5,748 nt of DNA from Bacteroidota bacterium. Lineage in GTDB: Bacteria > Bacteroidota > Ignavibacteria > Ignavibacteriales > Ignavibacteriaceae. A program made the position numbers and the translations under genes. Of the stretch, positions 1 through 5,748 are shown piece by piece. The stretch spans positions 1 through 5,748 of the forward strand of contig JAJYSI010000243.1 in assembly GCA_021793635.1 (NCBI GenBank), in the 5' to 3' direction. The stretch's first letter is position 1. Each line of letters starts with the position of its first letter. The notes under the pieces are model-generated. The model did no database searches and had not been told where the DNA came from. It saw only the letters and a list, made by a program, of their open reading frames with translations.

Positions 1-1429
1 GTTCTGGGAATTACAAAATATCGACCAAAGTAAAACTGCCCTTATTAATGATTTACCAAAACTAAATTTGACTTACGGAGAAATATATAACCGCTGTAGT
101 AAAATTGTAGAACTTATAAAGGATGCGGATAAAAGACTTGTCTTTCTATTCTGCGATAACTCGGCAGATAGCATAATCCTTTATTTTGCAACCCTTCAGT
201 CAGGTAATGCTGTTTTTCTAGCTAATTCAAAAATGGATGACAAGCTAAAGGAAAGTTTGGTTTCAATATACAACCCGGAATTTATTTTTAGCATAGGGGA
301 AATTTCAAGTCTTCATCTCGAATACGAATATCAAAATCTTGATAATAATTTTTCTTTTTACAAGATAAAGAATAAAGAAAAACTTTCTTTGATTAATAAA
401 GACTTAGCTGTTTTGCTTTCTACTTCAGGCACAACCGGAAGTCCCAAACTCGTTAGATTATCATATAAGAATCTTCAAGCGAATGCAGAATCAATAGCTG
501 AATATCTGCAAATTTCAGAGAAAGACATACCAATTACAAGTTTACCAATGAGCTACTCTTTTGGATTATCAGTTATTAATAGCCACATATTAAAGGGTGC
601 TTCGATTTTCTGCACTAATAAATCAATGATAATGCGTGACTTCTGGAATGTTTTTAATGAAAATAAATGTACGTCATTTTCGGGCGTACCTTATAATTAT
701 CAGATGCTACAGCGCTTAAAATTTGAGATGCTTAAGGTTCCGACTTTAAAAACAATGACTCAAGCCGGAGGTCGTTTAAGCGAAGAATTCATAAAATATT
801 TTTATGATACAGCTTTGCTAAAAGAGATTAAATTTTTTGTTATGTACGGACAAACTGAAGCAACTGCAAGGATTTCTTATGTCCCATTTGAAAAGCTTGG
901 AGAAAAAATTGGTTCAATCGGGATTCCAATTCCCAATGGAGAGATAAAAATATTCTCAGGTGAGGTTGAAGTCTCTGCTCCTGGTTTGGAAGGAGAGTTA
1001 GTTTATATTGGTCAAAACGTAATGATGGGTTATGCAGAGAACAGAAATGATTTATCAAAAGATGACGAGCTTTGTGGCAAACTTCATACGGGTGATTTAG
1101 CTTTGAAGGATGAAGATGGATTTTGTTATATAACCGGAAGATTAAAAAGATTTATAAAATTATTCGGGTTGCGAGTGAACCTTGACGAGATAGAGAAAAT
1201 GATAGAAAACGAATTTTCTATTCCCGCAGCTTGTTATGGGACGGATGAATCACTTAAAATATTACTTCAAACAGATAGAGATAATCTCAGTGAAGCAGTT
1301 AAGAAAAAAGTAATTGAATTTTATAAATTGCACCACTCTGTAGTATTTGTAAAAGACGTCAACATGATCCCTGTGACTCCATCAGGGAAAAAGGATTATC
1401 GTTTGATTCAAGAAACGGCGGTTGTATGA
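1..1429 (+). CDS. AMP-forming acyl ligase, ANL superfamily (5' end outside window)
   Basis: This enzyme probably activates a carboxylic acid with ATP to an acyl-AMP and passes it to CoA or a carrier protein in the cytoplasm. The open frame runs to the left edge: the first whole codon is nt 2, and the codons before the TTG at nt 68 read as normal family N-terminus (FWELQNIDQSKTALIND, then LTYGE). The TTG is therefore not the start, and the true start is probably a few codons outside. Counting from nt 2 (475 residues visible), the P-loop STSGTTGSPK is at 140-149, YGQTEAT at 282-288, TGD at 363-365, the hinge region beginning GRLKRF at 379, and the C-terminal lysine motif PSGKKDY near 461-466 with K463 as the expected catalytic lysine. 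Both ANL domains look intact. The stop overlaps the next start by ATGA. The substrate cannot be read from the sequence. Membership of the superfamily is near certain. Confidence 0.93.
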   Translation, partial: FWELQNIDQSKTALINDLPKLNLTYGEIYNRCSKIVELIKDADKRLVFLFCDNSADSIILYFATLQSGNAVFLANSKMDDKLKESLVSIYNPEFIFSIGEISSLHLEYEYQNLDNNFSFYKIKNKEKLSLINKDLAVLLSTSGTTGSPKLVRLSYKNLQANAESIAEYLQISEKDIPITSLPMSYSFGLSVINSHILKGASIFCTNKSMIMRDFWNVFNENKCTSFSGVPYNYQMLQRLKFEMLKVPTLKTMTQAGGRLSEEFIKYFYDTALLKEIKFFVMYGQTEATARISYVPFEKLGEKIGSIGIPIPNGEIKIFSGEVEVSAPGLEGELVYIGQNVMMGYAENRNDLSKDDELCGKLHTGDLALKDEDGFCYITGRLKRFIKLFGLRVNLDEIEKMIENEFSIPAACYGTDESLKILLQTDRDNLSEAVKKKVIEFYKLHHSVVFVKDVNMIPVTPSGKKDYRLIQETAVV

Positions 1430-2535
1430 AAGAAGTTGAAGAACTTTTTGCTCATCCTCAGTATTCACTAAACAATTCAACTAAGAGAGAATTATTGTTA
1501 AGCGGGCTCAATGAATTATCAAAATTCCATTTTGATAATTCATTTCACTACCGGCATTTAATTTCGAACCTCGGAATAAATCTTTCAAAAGGATTTAGCT
1601 CAATTGAAGAAATTTCTTTTCTTCCTGTCAGACTCTTTAAAACTCAAAAAATTCAAAGCATTCCGGATAGTGAAGTGTTTAAACTTTTAACTTCAAGCGG
1701 AACGACTAATCAGCAAGTTTCAAGAATTATACTTGACAAAGAAACTTCCATGCTACAGGTAAAAGCCCTTGCCTCAATTATCACCTCCTACATTGGTCAC
1801 CAAAGGCTGCCGATGATTATTATAGATTCAGATTCAACGATAAAAAACAGATCATCGTTAAGCGCAAGAGGAGCTGGTTTAGTAGGGCTTTCAAACTTCG
1901 GGAGAAATCATTTCTTCGCACTGGATGAAAATATGGAATTGAAAGTTGATGCACTGTTTGAATTTATTGATAAATATAAATCGGACAGTATTTTAATTTT
2001 CGGCTTTACATTTATGATTTGGCAATATTTTTATTTAAAGCTAAAATACATAAATAAAAAAATAAATTTAGAGAATGCATTTCTTATTCACAGCGGCGGT
2101 TGGAAAAAACTTGCTGAGCAATCTGTATCGAACAAAATATTTAAGGAATCTTTGCATGAGCAATGCAAAATTAAAAAGATTTATAATTTTTATGGTATGG
2201 TTGAACAGGTAGGTAGCATATTTATGGAATGTGGAAATGGTTTTCTCCACGCCCCAAACTTTGCTGAAATAATAATTAGGGATTACTCAGATTGGAGCGT
2301 ACTACCTACTGGGAAACAAGGAGTTATTCAGAGTCTTAGCATTTTGCCCAAAAGTTATCCGGGGCATTCCCTGCTTACGGAAGATTTAGGAACCGTAATC
2401 GGGGTTGATAATTGTTCTTGTGGAAGGAAAGGCAGCTATTTTTTGGTCAATGGTAGGATCCCAAAGGCAGAGCTGAGAGGTTGCAGCGACACTCATGCTG
2501 AATCAGTATCAACTTCTTTCTTAGGGCAAGCATGA
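1426..2535 (+). CDS. LuxE-like acyl-protein synthetase
   Basis: In luminous bacteria LuxE activates a fatty acid with ATP, holds it as a thioester on a C-terminal cysteine and hands it to LuxC for reduction. This 369-residue protein is close to LuxE length (about 370-380). It shows an adenylate-forming P-loop TSSGTT at 89-94, FYGMVEQ at 255-261 (the counterpart of the ANL YGxTE motif), a paired-cysteine NCSCGRKG at 329-336, and a C-terminal GRIPKAELRGCSDT at 343-356. Cys353 lies 16 residues from the end, matching the acylated cysteine of Vibrio LuxE (Cys364 of 378). The ATG overlaps the upstream stop (ATGA), which suggests translational coupling, and the 3' end overlaps the luxC-like gene in the same way. 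A perfect long hairpin lies within codons 29-40. No luciferase is nearby, so a role in a biosynthetic pathway rather than light production is more likely. The acid used is unknown. Confidence 0.92.
   Translation: MKEVEELFAHPQYSLNNSTKRELLLSGLNELSKFHFDNSFHYRHLISNLGINLSKGFSSIEEISFLPVRLFKTQKIQSIPDSEVFKLLTSSGTTNQQVSRIILDKETSMLQVKALASIITSYIGHQRLPMIIIDSDSTIKNRSSLSARGAGLVGLSNFGRNHFFALDENMELKVDALFEFIDKYKSDSILIFGFTFMIWQYFYLKLKYINKKINLENAFLIHSGGWKKLAEQSVSNKIFKESLHEQCKIKKIYNFYGMVEQVGSIFMECGNGFLHAPNFAEIIIRDYSDWSVLPTGKQGVIQSLSILPKSYPGHSLLTEDLGTVIGVDNCSCGRKGSYFLVNGRIPKAELRGCSDTHAESVSTSFLGQA
1510..1544 (+). repeat. Perfect 15-bp inverted repeat inside the LuxE-like gene
   Basis: AATGAATTATCAAAA (1510-1524) is followed by the loop TTCCA and its exact reverse complement at 1530-1544. 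T1525 and A1529 can also pair, giving 16 bp around a 3-nt loop. The sequence is read as codons 29-40 (NELSKFHFDNSF), which fit the family N-terminus, so it does not look like an insertion. No U-tract follows. A role in mRNA stability or translation is possible but unproven. Confidence 0.85.
2523..2526 (+). promoter_or_regulatory. Ribosome binding site of the luxC-like gene
   Basis: AGGG lies 5 nt before the ATG at 2532, inside the last codons of the LuxE-like gene. It is the clearest Shine-Dalgarno-like core in the window. It supports the ATG chosen and would add to translational coupling through the ATGA overlap. Confidence 0.5.
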
Positions 2536-3773
2536 TAATAACATCGTTAGCTCCAAAATTGAATACTGAAATTTCTATCGAGACGCTTCTTGATAACAAT
2601 TTTCTTTCACAGCGCCTCCTCTCCCCTTTTTCCGATATTGTTATAGATTTTTTCTCAGCTTTATCAAAACAAATTTTAGAGACACACGAGATTAAATCAT
2701 TTCCGGAATTAGTTGCCTTAGCTTACTGGCTGCGAAAGGCAAATCTGCTTCCCATTTTATATAATTTTCAAAAAGAAATCAGCGAAAGCGAAATTATAGT
2801 TCCACGCGGTTTAGCCTTCCATATTGCCCCGTCAAATGTTGATAGCATTTTCCTTTATTCGTGGGCGCTATCTCTTTTAGCCGGGAATATTAATATTGTT
2901 CGAGTAACCCAAAATCTAGACCCACAGTTTGAACTTCTTTTGTCGATTATCCGAAAATTAATGACTGAAAATAAGTGGGAAGAAATTTCGCAAAGGAATC
3001 TTATAGTAACTTACCCCAGAGAAACCGGGATAAACAAATTCATTTCCGCAAAGGCTGATTTAAGAATACTGTGGGGCGGAGATGAAACAATCAAAAGCAT
3101 AAAAACCTTACCATCAAAAGCTACAACAAAGGACATTTCATTTGCAGATAAATTTTCCTACACTGTTATTAGCTGCTCTGACTATCTAGATTTAGACGAC
3201 CCGGGTAAGTCAAATTTAGCAAAGAATTTCTACAACGATTCTTACTGGTTCGATCAGATGGCTTGTTCATCGCCAAGATTTGTATTCTTTTCCGGATATG
3301 GAAACAAATGCGCAGAAGCAAGCAAACACTTTTGGAACTACCTTCAAAAAGAACTTAATCGAAAAGGACATAGCGATACTATAAATATAGCAATGGAGAA
3401 ACTTGTTTATTTATACGAAGCATTTTCCATTGCGGAAAATGCTTCATCAACTATTGAAGTTAATAAAGACAATCCTACAGTTGCAAGAATCGGTTTAAAT
3501 GAAATACGAAAATTTAGCGAAACATGTGGCGGTGGTTTCTTCTTTGAATGCTTCATTGATAGTTTAATGGATCTTAAAAATATTGTGATTCAAAAAGATC
3601 AAACGTTATCTTATTTCGGTTTTAATAAAGATATACTAAAAGAATTTGTTTACAAAGTTAACGGAGCCGGAATTGATCGAATTGTTCCAGTTGGACAAGC
3701 GTTAAATTTTGGACCCACTTGGGACGGCTATTCTTTGCTTAATGAACTAACTAAAAGAGTCAATGTACTTTAA
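2532..3773 (+). CDS. LuxC-like acyl-CoA/acyl-protein reductase
   Basis: This member of the LuxC family (aldehyde-dehydrogenase superfamily) is expected to reduce a fatty or other acyl thioester to an aldehyde with NADPH, via a cysteine-bound acyl intermediate received from the LuxE partner. Recognisable segments are PRGLAFHIAPSNVD (about 91-104) leading into a family-typical helix to LLAGN, the LRILWGGDE block ending at 185, and the catalytic region WFDQMACSSPR with Cys245, the counterpart of Cys286 of Vibrio LuxC. At 413 residues it is shorter than luminous LuxC (about 480), mainly ahead of the catalytic cysteine. The C-terminus GAGIDRIVPVGQALNF and WDGY looks complete. The ATG overlaps the previous stop, and AGGG at 2523-2526, 5 nt upstream, is a plausible ribosome site. 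The operon pairing with the LuxE-like gene strongly supports a working acid-to-aldehyde module. A perfect 12-bp hairpin lies within the gene near codons 296-305. Confidence 0.93.
   Translation: MIITSLAPKLNTEISIETLLDNNFLSQRLLSPFSDIVIDFFSALSKQILETHEIKSFPELVALAYWLRKANLLPILYNFQKEISESEIIVPRGLAFHIAPSNVDSIFLYSWALSLLAGNINIVRVTQNLDPQFELLLSIIRKLMTENKWEEISQRNLIVTYPRETGINKFISAKADLRILWGGDETIKSIKTLPSKATTKDISFADKFSYTVISCSDYLDLDDPGKSNLAKNFYNDSYWFDQMACSSPRFVFFSGYGNKCAEASKHFWNYLQKELNRKGHSDTINIAMEKLVYLYEAFSIAENASSTIEVNKDNPTVARIGLNEIRKFSETCGGGFFFECFIDSLMDLKNIVIQKDQTLSYFGFNKDILKEFVYKVNGAGIDRIVPVGQALNFGPTWDGYSLLNELTKRVNVL
3417..3445 (+). repeat. Perfect 12-bp inverted repeat inside the LuxC-like gene
   Basis: GAAGCATTTTCC (3417-3428) is followed by the loop ATTGC and the exact reverse complement at 3434-3445. 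The codons through it read EAFSIAENAS, a normal-looking stretch of the reductase. There is no following T-run, so it is not a standard terminator. Confidence 0.85.
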
Positions 3774-3785
3774 TAATCAGAAAAT

Positions 3786-3788
3786 AGG
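3786..3788 (+). promoter_or_regulatory. Weak ribosome binding site of the DltA-like gene
   Basis: AGG lies 6 nt before the ATG at 3795. An in-frame TAA at 3774-3776 rules out a start further upstream, so this core and this ATG go together. The match is short and would mean little without the start-site constraint. Confidence 0.4.
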
Positions 3789-3794
3789 TTTGAC

Positions 3795-5306
3795 ATGCTT
3801 GAGCAAATAAAAAAATCTTTTGAAATATTTTCCGGTAGAAATGCTTTTTGTGTCAATGGAGAATATTACACCTATAGTCAATTTTCAAAGATTGTTTCAA
3901 AAATCCGGCATGAATTGGAAAATAATTGCAAAAATGAAAAACTTATTGGCATTATTTCAAATGAATCACCAGACATAGAGTCTTACGCTTCAATTTATGC
4001 CTGTTGGTTTGGAGGATATGGCTTCGTACCAATTAACCTGAATGATCCTCTTGATAGAAATCTTTCTATTCTAAAACAAACAGAAATCAAGACTATTTTA
4101 TCTAGAAAACAAGATGAAAGAGTGAATCAACTTTCGCTCGCTGCCGGTTCAAGAATTATTATTACTCATGATCTAAATGAATCTGAAATTAATTTAACTA
4201 TTCCCATCATCACAGGTGAAAAAATTGCATACATTCTATATACATCAGGAAGTACCGGTGTTCCAAAAGGTGTTCCAATATCATGGAATAATCTTAATTC
4301 CTTTATTGATGCATTTTTCAAACTTGGTTACGATATCGATGAAAACGACAGATTTCTTCAAATGTTTGATTTGACATTTGATTTCTCAGTTATATGCTAT
4401 ACTGTACCGTTATGCAAAGGCGCATCACTATATACTATTGAAGCCGAAGGAGTAAAATATGCAAATGTGTATATGGCGCTTGAAAGTAAGGAAATCACTT
4501 TTGCTTGTTTGGTACCTGTAATTCTTTCTTATCTAAGACCATATTTTGAAGATATTAATTTAGAGAAATTAAAGTATTCTCTATTTTGCGGCGAAACACT
4601 TTATGCCGACCTTGCAAAAGAATGGGGTAAATGCATCCCAAATGGGAAAATCATCAATGCTTACGGTCCGACTGAAGCAACTGTTTTTTGTTTAATTTAT
4701 AATTTTAACGGTGATGATTCTAGCGAAAAAAAATATAACGGCGGAGTATCCATTGGCAAACCGATGTTAAATATGGAAGCAATCGTCATAGACGAAAACC
4801 TTAAACCTGTTTCGAAAGGGACTATAGGGGAATTGTGTTTGGCAGGAAGGCAATTAACAACCGGATATTTGAAAAACCCAGAAAAAAATAAAGAGGTGTT
4901 TTTTAATTACCGCATAAACGGAATTGAGAAAAGATTTTATAGAACCGGCGACTTAGCTTTCATAGATAACGACAATTTTTTTATGTTTGCCGGACGATTG
5001 GATACTCAGATAAAAGTTCAAGGATTTAGAATTGAGCTTGGCGAAATAGAGCATTTTACCCGTGAGTTTACAAATATTACAAATGTTGCAGCAGTATCAT
5101 ACAAAAATAGAATTGGTATTATTCTAATACATCTTTTTGTTGAGAATTATTCTGGAAAAGTTTATGATATTGAAAAATATTTGAGAATAAAAGTACCTTA
5201 CTATATGGTCCCTTCTGAAATTACAGTACTCCCTACTTTTCCGTTAAATGCAAATGGTAAAGTAGACAAAAAAAAATTATCCGAGATTGCTCAGTCAAAG
5301 GTTTAG
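3795..5306 (+). CDS. DltA-like amino-acid adenylation enzyme
   Basis: This stand-alone adenylation enzyme probably activates an amino acid as aminoacyl-AMP and loads it on the phosphopantetheine arm of a carrier protein. Motifs in order: LYTSGSTGVPKG 148-159 (P-loop), FDFS 195-198 with Asp196 placed to bind an alpha-amino group, LFCGE with Cys265 (matching the conserved Cys269 of Bacillus DltA), YGPTEAT 290-296, RTGD 383-386, the hinge beginning GRLDTQIKVQGFR at 400, and NANGKVDKK with the catalytic Lys489. The length of 503 and the FCGE cysteine match D-alanine:carrier-protein ligases, but dltB, dltC and dltD are absent, so D-alanylation of teichoic acid is not implied. No condensation, thiolation or thioesterase domain is fused. 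The ATG at 3795 is the first start after an in-frame TAA at 3774-3776, and AGG at 3786-3788 gives a weak ribosome site. The 21-nt gap after luxC indicates the same operon. The amino acid is not determined. Confidence 0.9.
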   Translation: MLEQIKKSFEIFSGRNAFCVNGEYYTYSQFSKIVSKIRHELENNCKNEKLIGIISNESPDIESYASIYACWFGGYGFVPINLNDPLDRNLSILKQTEIKTILSRKQDERVNQLSLAAGSRIIITHDLNESEINLTIPIITGEKIAYILYTSGSTGVPKGVPISWNNLNSFIDAFFKLGYDIDENDRFLQMFDLTFDFSVICYTVPLCKGASLYTIEAEGVKYANVYMALESKEITFACLVPVILSYLRPYFEDINLEKLKYSLFCGETLYADLAKEWGKCIPNGKIINAYGPTEATVFCLIYNFNGDDSSEKKYNGGVSIGKPMLNMEAIVIDENLKPVSKGTIGELCLAGRQLTTGYLKNPEKNKEVFFNYRINGIEKRFYRTGDLAFIDNDNFFMFAGRLDTQIKVQGFRIELGEIEHFTREFTNITNVAAVSYKNRIGIILIHLFVENYSGKVYDIEKYLRIKVPYYMVPSEITVLPTFPLNANGKVDKKKLSEIAQSKV

Positions 5307-5373
5307 CCAGGAATATATTAGAATTAACAGCAAACAGGTATTCCAAATGATGCGTGATATAGTATTACCGTTT

Positions 5374-5398
5374 ATCCGCCATAGGCGGATTGTTTTTT
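5374..5398 (+). terminator. Rho-independent terminator of the operon
   Basis: A 7-bp stem ATCCGCC/GGCGGAT (5374-5380 and 5384-5390) with loop ATA is followed by TG and six T residues. It lies 67 nt after the stop of the DltA-like gene and is correctly oriented to end plus-strand transcription. The stem also resembles short GC-rich palindromes found repeatedly in some genomes, so it may be a repeat copy serving as a terminator. Confidence 0.75.
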
Positions 5399-5421
5399 AT
5401 GTCAAGATATTTGAAATGATT

Positions 5422-5455
5422 TTCCATATTCCATCATACATATTCCATATTCCAT
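5422..5455. repeat. Pair of 13-nt direct repeats
   Basis: TTCCATATTCCAT occurs at 5422-5434 and again at 5443-5455, a 21-nt offset. Each copy itself contains TTCCAT twice. No protein-binding role is recognisable. Confidence 0.6.
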
Positions 5456-5456
5456 T

Positions 5457-5489
5457 GCGGCCTGCCTGTCCGGTAGGCAGGCTTGCCGC
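5457..5489. repeat. GC-rich palindrome, probable dispersed repeat
   Basis: GCCTGCCT (5460-5467) pairs perfectly with AGGCAGGC (5475-5482) around the 7-nt loop GTCCGGT. Outer GCG (5457-5459) and CGC (5487-5489) can extend the stem across a small bulge. It is a GC island in AT-rich DNA and has no T-run, so it is unlikely to be a terminator. From memory, near-identical CCTGCC...GGCAGG palindromes are common intergenic repeats in some environmental bacterial genomes, which I could not check here. Confidence 0.7.
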
Positions 5490-5537
5490 TCTATGACTAC
5501 ATGAACATAATAATAGAAATCCATATTTATAAATAAA

Positions 5538-5564
5538 GCCTCAGCGAGGCGACACATTAGTAGA
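5538..5564 (+). repeat. Stem-loop repeat unit A
   Basis: The stem is GCCTC/GAGGC with loop AGC, followed by GACACATTAGTAGA. It shares the tail ACATTAGTAGA with unit D on the other strand. Confidence 0.65.
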
Positions 5565-5588
5565 TAAAATTACAAAAAAATTAAAAGA

Positions 5589-5618
5589 GCCACAGAGTGG
5601 CGGCACAAAAACCCATTA
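5589..5618 (+). repeat. Stem-loop repeat unit B
   Basis: The stem is GCCAC/GTGGC with loop AGA, followed by GGCACA and ending in CCCATTA. It starts 51 nt after unit A in the same orientation and mirrors unit C. Confidence 0.6.
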
Positions 5619-5634
5619 TATAATAATCTTATTT

Positions 5635-5663
5635 TAATGGGCGATATGTCGCTCCTCCGGAGC
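5635..5663 (-). repeat. Stem-loop repeat unit C
   Basis: Read on the minus strand, the stem GCTCC/GGAGC with loop GGA is followed by GACATATCGCCCATTA. It is the inverted partner of unit B, with a one-base length difference. Confidence 0.6.
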
Positions 5664-5686
5664 TTTAACCTTTCTAATATTATCTT

Positions 5687-5713
5687 TCTACTAATGTTCC
5701 ACCGCTCTGCGGT
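5687..5713 (-). repeat. Stem-loop repeat unit D
   Basis: Read on the minus strand, the stem ACCGC/GCGGT with loop AGA is followed by GGAACATTAGTAGA. It lies 50 nt before unit C on that strand and is the inverted partner of unit A. Confidence 0.65.
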
Positions 5714-5735
5714 TCAAGAACAATTAGAATACATG

Positions 5736-5748
5736 CTAATATGTTGCC
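5736..5748 (-). repeat. Partial stem-loop repeat unit E at the right edge
   Basis: On the minus strand the edge reads GGCAACATATTAG, matching the end of a stem plus the tail seen in units A and D. It sits 47 nt before the same point in unit D, so the array probably continues past the window. Only the tail is visible. Confidence 0.45.

Larger units (their letters stand above)
5538..5713. repeat. Composite inverted repeat, arms about 80 bp
   Basis: The left arm (about 5538-5618) and right arm (about 5635-5713) are imperfect reverse complements around a 16-nt AT-rich centre. Each arm has two stem-loop units about 50 nt apart. ACATTAGTAGA (5554-5564) pairs exactly with 5687-5697, and CCCATTA (5612-5618) with 5635-5641. 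The layout resembles a small non-autonomous, MITE-like or REP-like element. No transposase is present, and flanking target duplications were not identified. Confidence 0.65.
5307..5748. other. Gene-free, palindrome-rich intergenic region
   Basis: I find no supportable gene after the DltA-like stop. The only open frame of any length starts at a TTG inside the previous gene (nt 5287), runs through the terminator and the GC-rich palindrome to about 5496, and resembles no protein I know. In order the region holds a terminator hairpin, a pair of 13-nt direct repeats, a GC-rich palindrome, and an array of stem-loop repeat units that continues past the right edge. Confidence 0.8.

Noticed and set aside
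68..70. TTG as the start codon of the first ligase.
   Set aside because: The frame is open to the left edge and the upstream codons read as ordinary ANL N-terminal sequence, so the gene begins outside the window.
840..1058. Minus-strand open frame of 72 codons.
   Set aside because: It lies wholly inside the first ligase, opposite conserved motifs, and resembles no known protein.
2151..2169. 7-bp hairpin TTTGCAT/ATGCAAA with a 5-nt loop in the LuxE-like gene.
   Set aside because: A 7-bp stem is common by chance in AT-rich DNA, unlike the 12- and 15-bp cases.
2068..2250. Minus-strand open frame of 60 codons.
   Set aside because: It is antisense to the conserved core of the LuxE-like gene and has no independent support.
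3425..3435. The 11-mer TTCCATTGCGG shared between the LuxC hairpin and intergenic nt 5450-5460.
   Set aside because: Several shared 11-mers are expected by chance in a window of this size.
3785..3792. TAGGTTTG, an exact match to the Bacteroidota -7 promoter consensus TAnnTTTG.
   Set aside because: There is no TTG at the -33 position, and a start about 7 nt downstream would fall inside the gene. The match is more simply the weak ribosome site in a 21-nt operon gap.
5287..5496. Plus-strand open frame of 69 codons after the DltA-like gene.
   Set aside because: It starts at a TTG inside the previous gene, runs through the terminator hairpin and the GC-rich palindrome, and its product looks like translated repeat.
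5538..5748. CRISPR array.
   Set aside because: The units differ in sequence, change orientation midway and have no constant repeat with variable spacers. No cas gene is present.

Overview
The window is a compact, one-directional biosynthetic gene block from an AT-rich bacterium. Four plus-strand genes run from the left edge to about nt 5306 with almost no intergenic space. They are followed by about 440 bp of non-coding DNA packed with palindromes and interspersed repeats. The AT-richness, sparse Shine-Dalgarno sequences, and GC-rich short palindromes on an AT-rich background suggest the Bacteroidota/Ignavibacteriota (FCB) group. That placement is inference from style, since no marker gene is present.

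Gene block (nt 1-5306): (1) an ANL-superfamily AMP-forming acyl ligase whose 5' end lies beyond the left edge; (2) a LuxE-type acyl-protein synthetase; (3) a LuxC-type acyl-CoA/acyl-protein reductase; (4) a stand-alone amino-acid adenylation enzyme resembling DltA. Genes 1/2 and 2/3 overlap by ATGA, and gene 4 starts 21 nt after gene 3, so all four are probably one translationally coupled operon. A likely rho-independent terminator lies 67 nt after gene 4, making gene 4 the last gene.

How they may work together: LuxE and LuxC carry the cysteines that relay an acyl group from acyl-AMP to enzyme thioesters and on to aldehyde in bioluminescent bacteria. No luciferase gene (luxAB) or transferase (luxD) is visible. 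The acid is probably activated by gene 1 and/or LuxE, reduced by LuxC, and combined with an amino acid activated by gene 4. This reading is inference. No carrier protein, ketosynthase, glycosyltransferase or transporter is visible, and any such partners would lie to the left of the window.

Right flank (nt 5307-5748): a terminator hairpin, short direct repeats, a GC-rich palindrome, and then a composite array of stem-loop repeat units. Two units face right and at least three face left, and they form an imperfect inverted repeat with arms of about 80 bp. The array runs off the right edge. Two long perfect hairpins also sit inside the coding sequences of genes 2 and 3.
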